A stretch of DNA of 18,618 nt from Astrocystis sublimbata (taxonomy: Eukaryota > Ascomycota > Sordariomycetes > Xylariales > Xylariaceae): contig JAJNNY010000166.1 in NCBI GenBank assembly GCA_022453515.1, positions 1 to 18,618 of the forward strand, written 5' to 3'. Below are positions 1 through 10,666 of this stretch, in pieces (positions within the stretch are counted from its first letter, which is position 1; every line of letters begins with the position of its first letter). A program made the translations under genes and the position numbers. The notes under the pieces are model-generated. The model was given only the letters and a program-made list of their open reading frames with translations. It did not search any database and was not told the DNA's origin.

Positions 1-190
1 TAAATATTAATATATTAATATATATATATATATTAAAATAACTTAATATTTATTTATAAAAATAAAGATTAAATAGAAATTTAACAAATTTCTTTTTAAT
101 AAACTTAAATTTTTAATAAAAACAGTAAAGGTACTGAGCTTAATTAGGTAGTTATAAGCTAGGATATTAGTAAAATATAGAACCTTAATT
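1..190. other. AT-rich block at window edge
   Basis: The first 120 bases contain only about six G or C residues (hand count), and TpA steps and short TA runs dominate. G+C rises after about 120, and normal gene-type composition begins near 190. No reading frame of substance lies here. This looks like the end of an AT-rich isochore of the kind RIP leaves over old transposons in Pezizomycotina. The window does not contain enough of it to name an element, so the RIP origin is inference. Confidence 0.7.
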
Positions 191-611
191 ATGGGTCCAC
201 TGGCTGCAGGTGAGGGATACTTTGTGCAGTGCAAGTGAAGCACGCCGGGATTTTGTTCAGCCTCGCCATTTCAACAATTATCAACCAACCATAGCACCAA
301 TTCACCAATTCACCAATTCACCACTTCACCACTTCACCACTTCAACTCATCCCATCCCATCCCACCCGCCACCAGACCATTCACGTACAACACTTGGCAT
401 ATTAGAGTGCAACTGTTCTGGAGATGATTGGTGCCTTGTGTTCCTAGTCTCTGCCAGAGCTCTGTCTTCTGACACTTCCCTCGGCACCTCGCCCTCTCGC
501 CCGCCGTGCGTCGCGTCCATCTCAGCGCATCGCATCGCATCACACCTTACACCTCCTCTCAGCTTCCGCCCACCTCTCCAGCTCGCTCCCTCCTTCACCG
601 CTCGTGGCGCG
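191..611 (+). promoter_or_regulatory. CTR9 promoter and 5' leader
   Basis: This stretch separates the AT-rich edge from the CTR9 start. It holds the 8-bp tandem repeat (295-342) and, from about 470 to 610, a strongly C/T-rich leader with short CGCAT repeats near 526-540. Pyrimidine-rich tracts just upstream of the ATG are typical of housekeeping genes in filamentous ascomycetes. The frame is open upstream of 612, but the peptide there is low-complexity His/Pro/Ser and unlike any protein family, so it is read as untranslated. No clear TATA box was seen. Confidence 0.55.
295..342. repeat. 8-bp tandem repeat upstream of CTR9
   Basis: Six contiguous 8-bp units: three copies of CACCAATT followed by three of CACCACTT, then a looser CAACTCAT and a CCCAT run to about 370. 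The units differ at one position in a block-wise way. It sits about 270 bp upstream of the CTR9 start, in the promoter or 5' leader. It could vary in length between strains or hold repeated factor sites; CACCAATT contains CCAAT-type sequence. Function is unknown. Confidence 0.85.
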
Positions 612-3600
612 ATGGCGACCACAACGCCCACCCGAAACGGCCACGCCGGGGCCAACGGCGCCACCCACGGCGTCGCTCCCCAGCCGGCCCGCAAACGCTT
701 CGATGACATCCCCGGCACCATCGAGGTCCCCGTCCAGGAGGACGACGAATTCATCAATGTTGAGATCGATCTCAACAACCTTGTCGACGACCCTACTGAG
801 CTCTGCGATATGTTCGAGAACGAGCACACGGCGCGTCTGTACTGGATGACCGTCGCGCTTGCCTACGCCAAGCAGAACAAGACCGACCGTGCCATCGAGG
901 TGCTCAACCGCGGCAGCAATGCCATGCAGGACACCACCCCTCTCGAGAAGCTGAGCCTCATCAGCTGCGTCTGCTGGATGTACCTGCGCAAGAGTCGCGA
1001 GGCACCCCGCGTCGCCCCCGACGGAGCCCTGCTGTCCGACGCCAAGACCAAAGATCACTACCTCCAGCTCGCCACTGCCTCGCTCAACGAAGCCTCCCGC
1101 ATAAACCCTGCCTTCCCTCCTCTACTCCTGGCCCGCGGCGTGCTCCAGCTGCTGAAGGCTTCTCTACAAGCCCCGTCCAAAGCTGCCGCGGGCGGGGCCA
1201 TTGACCAAGCCAAGGCCGACCTCCTCAAGAGCGCGTTGAAGTCCTTTGAGCAGGCAAGCAAGGTCTCGCAGGGAAAGAACATGCTCGCCGCCATGGGCAA
1301 GGCGCGTGCGCTGTACGGGCTCGGCAACTACAAGGATGCTCTGACAACATACCAAGACAGCTTGTTCAAGGCACCACACCTTTCCGATCCAGATCCCCGC
1401 ATCGGTATCGGCTGTTGTCTCTGGCAGCTGGGCTACAAGGAAGACGCAAAGCAGGCCTGGGTCAGATCTCTCGAGCTGAACCCGGAGTCGAAGGCGCTGA
1501 TTTTGCTTGGCCTGTACTATCTCGACGCCAGCAGCAAAGTCCCCATCCACAGCCCCGAATTCATCAAGCTGTACAAGAAGGCCATGACCGAGTTCACCCA
1601 GAAGTCCTTCAAGCACGACAAGAGCCAGCCGCTGACCTGCGCTACGTTTGCCGGGTACTTCCTGTCCAGCAAGAACCTGTCTCATGTCGACTCGCTCGCA
1701 AACAAGGCCATTCAGTACACGGATGTCAATGCCATCGCCAGTGACGGGTGGTACTTGCTGGCGAAGAAGGAGCACTACAGTGGCAATGCTGAGATAGCTA
1801 CGGACTACTATCGGCGAGCAGATGAAGCCAGGGGCGGACTAGAGAGAGGCTACCTGCCCGCCAAATTTGGCGTTGCCCAACTATCCGTCGTCAACAAAGA
1901 TTTTGGCGAGGCAAAACTCAGACTAGAGAAAATGATGCAACCTGCCGGAAAACACGAGCGCATCTACGAAGCCATGATCCTCTTGGGTACGCTATATGCG
2001 GAGGAGGTATTCATGAATCAGTTCGCTGCAACGAAAGAGGATAAGTCGGCAGAGATGCGTAAGGCCATCGACTACCTGGAACAAGTACGGACAGCCTGGA
2101 GGGACCCCAAGAAAAATCTATCACCAGATCCCTCAATTCTCCTGAACCTCGCCCGTCTGTATGAGAGCAGCCAGCCGGAGAAAGCACTGCAGTGCCTGCT
2201 ACAAGTAGAACAACTCGAGTTAGACCAGATTCCTTCATCAGAACATCCGGACGGAATTGAGGACGCAAACGAGTTGCGTACAGCTTTGAGAAAGAATCTG
2301 CCGCCTCAGCTGCTGAACAATATCGGATGTTTCTACTCCCAAGCTGAGAAACACGATCGCGCGACTGAGTTGTTCCAGGCAGCTTTAGGTTCCTGCATGC
2401 GGATTGGAGAAAAGGGCGAGGATATAGACACCGATGGTTTGGTCACAACTATCAGCTTCAATCTGGGTCGAAGCTACGAGTACCAGGGCCTGACGGACAA
2501 AGCAGTCGAGGTCTACGAGCAGCTGATAGCACGCCATGACGACTATACCGACGCACAAGCACGGCTGGCTTTTATAAAGCTGCGCAAGAACCCTAGTAAG
2601 GATAACAAAGAAGGCCCGGATGCTGTTGCAAAACTGTATCAAGCGAACTCGGCCGACCTTGAAGTTCGTGCTTTGTATGGGTGGTATCTTGGTCGAGTTC
2701 ATTCGCGCAGGAAGCTCACCAACATCAACGAGGATCCGGAAATGAGACACTACAAACACACTCTCCAGAACTATGACAAGCATGACAGATACGCCTTGAT
2801 CGGGATGGGCAACCTGTTATTGATGGCTGCGAGAGAGATGCGACGCGAGTCGGATCAGGATAAGCAGAAGCGATCCGCGTCATACACTCGTGCCGTGGAG
2901 TTCTTTGATAAGGCGCTACAATTAGACCCCAAGAATGCCTTTGCTGCTCAAGGTGTCGCCATTGCCCTTATTGAGGACAAAAAGGACTACCACAACGCAC
3001 TCCCCGTATTCCTCAAGATACGAGAAACAATCAAGGATGCAAATGTCTATATTAATATCGGCCACACCTATTCGGAGCTGCGTCAGTTTTCCAAAGCAAT
3101 CGAGAACTACGAGATCGCTTTGTCGAAAGAGGGCAAAAGCAACGACGCCAATATCCTGGCATGTCTGGGACGAACATGGCTCAACCGAGGCAGGCATGAC
3201 CGGAATTTGGAAGCTTTCAAAACCTCATTGAACTACGCTAATAAGGTACGAGCCGTTCACATGTGAGCCTGTATGAATTTGTAACAAAGCTAACTATCGA
3301 TCCAGGCTCTCCAAATTTCACCAGAGCAGAGCCACTTCAAGTTCAATGTGGCATTCGTGCAGATCCAACTAGTACAGCACATAATGGTTGTACCTGAAAC
3401 GCAGCGCTCTCTTGTTCAATTAGAAGAGGCCATGGAGGGTCTCGAGGCAGCTATTGTGGCTCTTGATGAGATCGCGCAACATCCCCAGCCTCCATATCCC
3501 AAGGTCGACTTGGAATCGCGTGCCAACATGGCACGAAATACACAGCGCAAGCAGCTGGGCCGTTCAATCGAGAGCCAGAAAGAATACGAGGAGAAGAACA

Positions 3601-4322
3601 AGGAAAAGATTGCAGCCGTCCTCGAGAAACGGCAAGCTGATGCTAAACGTCGCGAAGAGGAGCGACAACAGGCGGTAAATCAAGAGAAAGAGAGACAAGA
3701 GAAGTTACGAAAGGACCGCGAGGAGATGATGGCCAAGGAAAGGGAACGCGACAAAGCCATGAAAAAGGAAGAGGATGCTGAACTCACCACGGATGAGGAG
3801 ACGGGAGAGAAGGTCAAACGGAAGAGGAAGCCGAAGCCGAGTCGGACTGAGGATCAGCAACCCAAAAACCGCTCGCAGCGAAAGAAGAAGGCCAGACGTG
3901 AAGAGGACCAGGAGTCGGATGACGAATCCCAACCCAAGAAGAAACGGAGGCTGGCCAAGAAAGACAACAAGCAGTACAAATCCGCAGAGATCGTGGTCGA
4001 TAGTTCTGATGACAATGGCGACGATGACGACGATGATGCTCTCGATCGTGCTGAGAGGGCCATGGAGAATCGCAGTTCGCCACTGTCTGATGCCGATGCC
4101 GGTTCGAAGGTCGACGCAACAGAGGATCGCATGGACGTAGACCACACGACTCCTCGGGATGAGGACGAGGAGCAAACTACCACTAGGATCACCTCAAAAC
4201 GTGCAAGACGGGGGAGGGTCTTGGACGACAGCGACGAAGAGGACGAGGACGAGGACGGCAGCCCCGTTAAAGCAGCAGATACCAGCATGGCTGACGCCGC
4301 GCCTGATGACGAGGACGAGTGA
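612..4322 (+). CDS. CTR9: CTR9, TPR subunit of the Paf1 complex
   Basis: Two exons, 612-3245 and 3306-4322, encode 1216 residues, the usual size for fungal Ctr9. The 60-bp intron has a GTACGA donor, a GCTAAC branch site at 3289-3294 and a CAG acceptor; splicing joins NYANK to ALQIS in frame. Tetratricopeptide-type helical repeats run from about residue 70 to 930. A charged coiled coil follows (about 969-1035), then basic clusters including KKKRRLAKK near 1089 (likely nuclear signal), then Asp/Glu/Ser-rich runs to the end. Ctr9 is the scaffold of the nuclear Paf1 complex, which travels with RNA polymerase II and promotes H2B ubiquitylation and H3K4 methylation. ATG 612 is chosen because the preceding in-frame peptide is low-complexity; the context has G at -3. 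Reading through the intron would end at a TGA at 3264 and lose the charged tail. Confidence 0.95.
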
Positions 4323-4915
4323 ATTGTACTATACAAGGCGAGAGAGAGCATGTCTTCCGAGGCCAAGACATCATAGCATTGTTTTTTGTTTCCGAGGACA
4401 TTCCTATGAGGCCGGTTTACATAAAAGACCATAGGCTAGGCGCCGGAGGCATAAGCTTTGGATCGAATTAGCATATCTTAATAGTAGTTAACCAACCTTG
4501 TAAGACTGGGAGTGAAACGTGAAAACCACGTTATTTTATTATTCGAAAGTCCTGATGAGCCACATAAGGTTGGCTATTTTCCGCCTTTGGCGACTATGTG
4601 ATGAAAGTCAAACGCAGCATTGTACCATGCCGATCATAGATGCGTCGGCTCCACTATCACTCCGTCCTAAATGGCATATTGAAATGGCCCATACTAGTTG
4701 GTTAGGTGCGAACTTCCTCCGATTTGTCCCGGGAGAGGATCAACATCACGTTCAATGCCCGCGAGTTTGATATGGATGTAGCGGCTGTATCATCTCTATC
4801 TATCTCTCAATCACTCAAAGTTGGACTTCTCTCGGAATTGTGTTGCATGCAACTACCACTCTTATCGAGACTCATAGGCCGCTTCGGGGCATTGAAGATA
4901 GACTGATTGGAACTG
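4323..4915. other. Intergenic, CTR9 to PrpF-like gene
   Basis: This is the CTR9 3' region followed by the upstream region of the next plus-strand gene. It includes a short CTAT/CTCT-type pyrimidine stretch near 4791-4815. Several short frames occur but none has a recognisable domain. One frame from ATG 4847 (MQLPLLSRLIGRFG...) resembles a mitochondrial presequence but stops at 4904 before joining the next gene. No RNA gene was seen. Confidence 0.5.
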
Positions 4916-6529
4916 ATGCCGCCCTCCGCGCCCCGCATCCGGCCGAGGTGTCTGCTCGCGTATCTATCATGTCCAGCAGCCCCGAAGGTGTATCGTGTCA
5001 CCGAGGTTCGAGATACAGGCTTACACACCCTTGCAGCAGTCAGACCTGAGTGCAGTGGCGGCAGGCCCCCTCACTTCCAAGTGCCACGTAGCAACAAGAC
5101 CATTCTCAAGCGCGTAGCAGCCTCATCAAGAAACGGCGGCTGCACCATATCCACCACAGCTTCTCCGGCCTGCTCTCATCTTCCGAAGGAAGAGTTGGCC
5201 TCAGGCAAGCCAAAAGCCAAGAGCCTGGAGGAGAAAGGCCAGCGCGCTCTTCCAGCCCTCTTCGTGCGCAGCGGGACCTCCAACGGCCTCGTTCTCCGCG
5301 CCTCGGATCTGCCCCTATCAGCATCTGGGAATGGTAATCATGGAGAGGAATGGGCCCGCATCCTCCCCGCGGCAATGGGATCCCCGGACCCGCTCACGGG
5401 ACGCCAGCTCGACGGAATGGGCGGGGGCATCTCGTCGACGTCGAAGGTGTGCGTGCTCGCGCCGTCGCGCCGGGACGACGCGGATGTCGACTTCACCTTC
5501 GTGCAGGTCGGCGTGCGCGACGGCAAGCTGGACATGGAGGGGAATTGCGGGAACATGAGTGCCGTGGTGGGACCTGTGGCGTGGGATTGGGGGTACTTGA
5601 GCGAGAGGGAGAAGCGGGGACGGATACGTACGGTGCGCGGCATGGAAGATGGTGGTATGGAGGGGGAGGAAGACGAGGAAGAGTACACCGAGGCTTTCGT
5701 CCGGGTCTTCAATACGAACACCTCCAAGATCATACATGCGCGCTTCCGCGTCCGAGCATCTAATCGTGGGATCAAGCAAGGCGAAGGAAAGAGGGATGGA
5801 GGTGGCGAGTCACCCCAATACTCTTACTGTCCGAGCGGCAACTATGCAATGGACGGCGTGCCAGGGAAACAGAGCCGCATCACCCTGAGCTTCATCGACC
5901 CGGCGGGCGCGAAGACGAGACGTGCGCTGCCTACGGGGAACGCCGTGGACGTCCTTGATCTGCCGGACGGCAGCACGATCCGCGCATCCTTGGTCGACGT
6001 TTCGAATCCGGGCGTTTTTGTGGCGCTGGAGGAGCTGGGCCTCCGTGCGGGAAAAGCGAATAAGTTGACTCCGGCTGCGGTGGAGGCCGACGAGCCGCTG
6101 AAAGCGAGGCTGGAGATAATCAGACGCGCGGGTGCCGAGAGGATGGGATTGGATCCAGAGGTCGAGAGCGTGCCCAAGATAGTGCTTCTACTCTCACCGG
6201 ACTTGCGAAGTGGCAGAGAGACAGGAGATGGTGGTGGGGTGGAGGTTGATATACGCTGCTTGGCCATGTCCATGGGCCAGGCCCACAAGGCAGCGCCCTT
6301 GACGCTGGCGTTGTGTTTGGGCGCTGCTGCGAATATCGAGGGATCGCTTGCCGAGCAACTCCGTAGAAAAAGAGTCGATGGCACAGGTAAGTCATCGTCG
6401 TCTATCGTCATCGGACACCCGAGTGGTACGGTCGAGATAGGGGCAACCTTTGATGAGGAGGGGAACATTGTCTCTGCCGATCTCCATAGGACTGCGAGGA
6501 TATTGATGAAAGGAGAAGTGTATTATTAG
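4916..6529 (+). CDS. PrpF-family isomerase (DUF453)
   Basis: The single frame gives 537 residues from ATG 4916. The PrpF core starts near residue 111 with RSGTSNG (about 118-124), then QLDGMGGGISSTSK (164-177), the NCGNMS loop (210-215) whose Cys is the likely catalytic residue of this diaminopimelate-epimerase fold, YAMDGVPG, DPAGA, LPTGN, and HPSG near 501 before the C-terminal RTARILMKGEVYY. Family members include the AcnD-linked aconitate isomerase PrpF, 4-oxalomesaconate tautomerase and the Ustilago aconitate isomerase Adi1 of itaconate synthesis. The true substrate cannot be read here, and no aconitase, decarboxylase or citrate synthase gene is adjacent. The first 110 residues are Arg-rich, poor in acids and not part of the core. 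They may be a mitochondrial presequence or a wrongly open 5' region, because the ATG context is weak (C at -3) and no other in-frame ATG precedes the core. Confidence 0.88.
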   Translation: MPPSAPRIRPRCLLAYLSCPAAPKVYRVTEVRDTGLHTLAAVRPECSGGRPPHFQVPRSNKTILKRVAASSRNGGCTISTTASPACSHLPKEELASGKPKAKSLEEKGQRALPALFVRSGTSNGLVLRASDLPLSASGNGNHGEEWARILPAAMGSPDPLTGRQLDGMGGGISSTSKVCVLAPSRRDDADVDFTFVQVGVRDGKLDMEGNCGNMSAVVGPVAWDWGYLSEREKRGRIRTVRGMEDGGMEGEEDEEEYTEAFVRVFNTNTSKIIHARFRVRASNRGIKQGEGKRDGGGESPQYSYCPSGNYAMDGVPGKQSRITLSFIDPAGAKTRRALPTGNAVDVLDLPDGSTIRASLVDVSNPGVFVALEELGLRAGKANKLTPAAVEADEPLKARLEIIRRAGAERMGLDPEVESVPKIVLLLSPDLRSGRETGDGGGVEVDIRCLAMSMGQAHKAAPLTLALCLGAAANIEGSLAEQLRRKRVDGTGKSSSSIVIGHPSGTVEIGATFDEEGNIVSADLHRTARILMKGEVYY

Positions 6530-6830
6530 TAGTGATGAGCGATCTCATAGCTTCGCTTTAGGACTCAAGATGACATTTAGATACATTCGCATCGTGTCCG
6601 AGAACAACCTGGAGGAGTATCTCAAGATAGGTATTTTTGGGATTTCTTGTCACTTGTAATACGAGGCATGATGAGTAATAGACTCTTGGGTATAATATTA
6701 TGTACAAGTCTTTAAACATGATTATTTACATAGTTTGAAGCAAACGCCCTTCCATAGACCTAACATCGAACTGCTCGTTCGAATATGTAGGCTCAGATTA
6801 AGTGAAGGATGACAAGGCATTGAAGCAGAT
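6530..6830. terminator. Convergent 3' region, PrpF-like and HD genes
   Basis: About 300 bp lies between the stop of the plus-strand PrpF-like gene and the stop of the minus-strand HD-domain gene, so it must hold both 3' ends. Short A/T-rich stretches (around 6650-6740) could act as fungal polyadenylation elements. No coding frame or clear AATAAA signal was identified. Confidence 0.4.
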
Positions 6831-7707
6831 TTACATGCTGTGGACGTTGCTGTGAACATTCCGCTTCGTCGGTGCGGGAGAGGTGACATTGGGGTTACCA
6901 CGGTCAAACAGGCGGTGGCCAACAGGGTTGTAACCCTCAACGTAGGCAACACCCCAAGGCTCGAGGAAGGTATCGTAGGTAACATCAGGCTTGTAGCTGG
7001 CGATGTGAGTGAAAGCCCTGTTGGTGCCCTCTCCTAGGCCATCCATGGGGTACTTGGCGACGATGTTATCGTAGTCCTCGACAGGGAACTTGGGGTGGGG
7101 ACCGGGGAAGTCCATGTTGATGCTTTCGACGATGAAGGCAGTGTTGATCGCCTCGCTGAACAAGCCGATGCTCGTTGTGCCGTGCAGGGCAATGCCGTGC
7201 CAGACATCCTGGACGCGCCTCGCGGACCACTCGCCCTTGACGCCGTTCTCGCGCAGGAAGTCGGCTGTGTAGATGGCGGCATCGACCTCGAAGCGCTTGT
7301 CACTGTAGCGGAACCCTTGTTAGCTAACCAGATAACTGAATAAAGGATCTTTTGAGAGGAGATCCGTACTTCGAGGTAAATGGAGAGTTGTCACGTGTGT
7401 CCCAACCAACATCATGGAGCAGGCAAGCTACCGCATGGGCCTCGATATCGATCTTGGCCGCCAGGGTGGCGTTGTTGTGAATGGTGGCAGCGCCGAAGAG
7501 CCAGGTTCGGTACACATGGCGGATCAGGAAGGGCTCGAAGTTGGCCTCCATGATCTCACGCGCCTTTCGGATCAGGGGCGTGTCGGCGACCTCTATTCCG
7601 GCAATGGTGGTGGTAGGCAACGTGGAGTTACCCGGACACCTCTTTTGCGGCATGGCTGCCACCGAGGCCGCCAGAGTTAGGAGGGGGGCAATGCTTGAGA
7701 ACTTCAT
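6831..7707 (-). CDS. Secreted HD-domain cyanamide-hydratase-like protein
   Basis: Two exons on the minus strand, 7707-7370 and 7302-6831, encode 269 residues. The 67-bp intron has a GTACGG donor, a GCTAAC branch and a CAG acceptor, and restores the family segment SNDKRFEVD at the junction. HD-superfamily metal ligands are visible: H64 in RHVYRTW, H98-D99 in CLLHDVGWD, and H148 and H153 in DVWHGIALHG. This pattern matches the fungal cyanamide hydratase and yeast Ddi2/Ddi3 group, which hydrate cyanamide to urea; other small substrates are possible. Residues 1-18 form a clear signal peptide (Lys, hydrophobic core, ASVAA), and Asn glycosylation sequons occur at N27, N79 and near the C terminus, so the protein is probably exported. 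That is unusual because the characterised hydratases are cytosolic. ATG 7707 has A at -3. The upstream in-frame residues would bury the signal peptide, so that longer start is not used. Confidence 0.88.
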
Positions 7708-8282
7708 CTTGACTGGCTCGGTTTCGAATGCTGCGGAAAGACGGGTGAGATGCAAAGGCAAGACGAGTGTTGGTTCATGTTGAGTGCCATGGCTTGAGAT
7801 TTATGTATTTTCAATTCATCGGAAATTGCTGATCATTTCGTAAGTAATTCAACACATTGTCCCTATCTAGGCCTTCCGACATCTTGTTTCCCAAAGCTTT
7901 GGGTCTGACTGTTTACAAGGCCCATGAGATTTGGAATGTCTTCTTCCTGCAATGCAATCAATGCCTGTCATCACTAGCCGGGCTGGTTACGATAGCCTGC
8001 CAAGAACACAACGTTGAGTCGTTCCCAAAAGAGGCACAGCATGCATGACGGGAAAAGAGGTAAACATCAATTCCAATGATGAGTAAACTCGCATTGTGGC
8101 TTTCAAGCAATTGTCAAGCCCAGACGCATTAATGCGGCGCGAACGGCAGGGCGCCGGTCGAATCTGCGCCAATGATAGGCGGGCAGCTAGCTCTCTTAAA
8201 TCATCTAACCCTGGCAAAGGACTGTATTTGATATATCTCATCAGGCACCAGTAGATGGCGGACAGAGCCTAGCCTCCTTTAC

Positions 8283-8325
8283 TACCTCCCTAACCTACCT
8301 AGGTAAGTAGGGTAAGGTGCTAGGT
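8283..8325. repeat. TAGGTA-type imperfect palindrome
   Basis: The sequence CCTAACCTACCTAGGTAAGTAG forms an imperfect inverted repeat around a central CCTAGG, then GGGTAAGG and TAGGTC words follow. Similar TAGGTA or GGTACC words recur at 9587, near 15723-15765 and near 18470. Words of this type are common between genes in some Pezizomycotina. They may be local sequence bias or remnants of small palindromic elements. No function is claimed. Confidence 0.4.
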
Positions 8326-9940
8326 CTTACAGCTGTTCATTGAGCTTCGACGACTTCGCAAAGTCCTGCTTACAGAAGTAGGAATCTATAATTAGAAAGA
8401 AGCCGGGCAGAACTGGGAAAAGTCGATCATTGCTCACTGCGGCATTACTGCGGTATCTAAATTCAAGCTTTCGCAAAATTCTAACTATTATGGCTTCAGT
8501 TTAGCTCCAAGGCTTGGCGTCGAAAGTTGCGACGACATAATGGGACAGCAATAGACCAATCTTGAGGTTGTACTCAAGGCAGGTATAGTATGGAGTATAA
8601 GTATGCTTTTCCAGGTATGGGTATCCTGCTGTGTGTGCCTCTTTCAGCGTAGTAAGTACGGAACATGCCACAAGAACGAATGGCACGTTAAGCAAGCATC
8701 TTGTTCAAATATAACGTGGAATTGGACACAAGCCTTACAAATTTCGCTAGGTACCTGATTTAGAACATTTTCGCGTTGGCTTTGTTTCCTATTGTGTATT
8801 ACAGGCCCAATTATCTACTCATTGGTTATTCCAGACGAACGCAAACCCCGGGCCTCAACGCCCTCGCTATACACCTATAAACCAATTGAATCCGTAACAC
8901 TAGTAGCCCTACTGACCCGCTAAGCTGTTACTGATTTAAATGCGGGTGGCTGTAGCGTATAATTTACCCAAGGAATGCGGCTTTCTGTGCTAAGTGCCTA
9001 CTATGGCCCCCCTACTAGATCGCCAGTGGAGAGGTCTCGCGCTAAGCAAATCTAGCTAGCAGGGGCTTCACAGGGTCGTATTTTCACAAGTACCTTTATA
9101 TTTTGCTTGGAGATGCCAAGAAGCTAAGGCGACATAGGCATAGTTCCAAAAGCCCCATAGAATCAGTACTTGGGGGGTGGTTCTTTTACTGGGCATGGAC
9201 CATAGTAAAACAATATCTGTTCCTACGATATTCAAACCAAAGAGTCACCAGCGTGTTGACAAAAGGGTACCTTTGTAGTTGTGAAGCAAGCAGCATTGGC
9301 GCTAATTTCCCCGCGATGGATAGGTTCAGAATGGATAGTACTTAGATTCGTACTCCCTTGTGGGGAGCCGAACGAAACCCGTGGCTTATGTTTGTCGTTA
9401 GTAATAATGGCACAATGCGAGAAACCCAACGTCGAAGGCTTCCTCTTTGAGACAGATTACTAGTCTCTTGGCACTGGATGAGCTTCATACATAGGTACCC
9501 AGCATGCGATGTGAAAATTACGCGGCCGCTTTTCCAGGTGAGAAGAGAGTGGAGATTGGCCATCTTTTATTCACACTGCGGGGCCTAGGTAGTTGCTACT
9601 CGTTGTTGAACGCAGCCAGTGTTCGACGTGTTTATCCCGATAGTCATAATAGGTACTTTAGATATGGTAGAAAGGGATAACAAGGACTACTGCAAGACTC
9701 TTTTAATCTGTTGATGAAACCCGGGGATTAACGAAACTGACAACAAACTCCTATGGCCTTACCTGACAATTCAGTCAGGCTAGCTCTTTTGTCTCTTCGT
9801 TCGGGCGCAACGAAGCTTTTTCGCAAACCTTACAGGGAGCCCCAAGTGGTAGAAAGATAGATATTGGTGACAGCTGGCAAACTCAATCGCGCACGGATAC
9901 AGCTCATCAATACCTGTGTCCCATGCCTGTTCCTCCACCA

Positions 9941-9955
9941 CCCGACCCGACCCGA
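9941..9955. repeat. CCCGA x3 microsatellite
   Basis: Three perfect tandem CCCGA units sit in otherwise unremarkable intergenic sequence, with a C-rich flank on the left and CCGTACC on the right. It is too short to suggest function, and is recorded as a possible length-variable site. Confidence 0.6.
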
Positions 9956-10666
9956 CCGTACCAGACCTCAACAGACTTGACTTATCAAAAATAAAGCAGG
10001 ATGGAGCGCGCTTCCTGAATCATTTGCTTACCACAAGTAGACGATTGCAGTTGCAACATCGGAGTAAGATAAGCAATGAGGCAGTTATAGCCGAATCCTA
10101 CTTTGCAACCAACTACACGCTCGTCGTGCTATTTGGTGAGTTCATGCTTGAGGTGCTCCCTGAGTGAGATCAAGAGTGTTTGGTCACTTTGCTCACCTGA
10201 TCAGAGTCTCGCTCTTCGTGATCGGCGTAGCCAGATACTCTCATTTTTTCTGCTCCTCTTGCTCGAGCTTCAGTGCCGTCTGTCGTTGGGTTTGATTCGA
10301 TAAGAGAAAGCCTGCATATTTCTCATTGTCCTTGTCTTTTTAGGTGTCAGGTGATGAGATGGGTGCCTTATCACAGAGAGCCGTTGTCCGTTTCATATCA
10401 TTGATGTTCTACATGCTGTGACTACAAGGGATCATGCATGTACGGTTATGGTGTATGGTGAAAGAGGCTAACCAGGGGTTCTTAGCTGCAGCCGACTTTT
10501 CAGCGGTCAACGATATAATTGGTTGAATGCTACACACGCTTCCATTGAGATTGAACGACACCTTACAATAATTTGAAGGAAATAGTTGAAGATGCTTGAG
10601 CGCTGAAGCAGGCTATTTGTATCTTTTATTCATTTTTCATAAACTTTCTTATCGCTGCATTATTTT

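Noticed and set aside
210..611. Upstream extension of the CTR9 frame
   Set aside because: The frame is open, but it crosses the tandem repeat and C/T-rich leader and lacks conserved sequence; ATG 612 begins the protein-like part.
1164..1775. 203-codon antisense frame inside CTR9
   Set aside because: It lies entirely within a conserved TPR exon on the other strand; such shadows arise from G/C-biased third positions. No family features.
3264..3266. Stop codon as the true CTR9 end
   Set aside because: It lies inside a canonical 60-bp intron, and the next frame continues the Ctr9 family sequence.
3854..4432. 192-codon antisense frame rich in Ser, opposite the CTR9 tail
   Set aside because: The Ser runs are the complement of acidic GAC/GAG codons in the CTR9 tail.
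5318..5779. 153-codon antisense frame in the PrpF-like gene
   Set aside because: It is opposite the conserved PrpF core, and several frames are open there because of high G+C.
9103..9563. Overlapping 60-80 codon frames on both strands
   Set aside because: They are short, mutually overlapping, lack motifs and have no clear splice partners.
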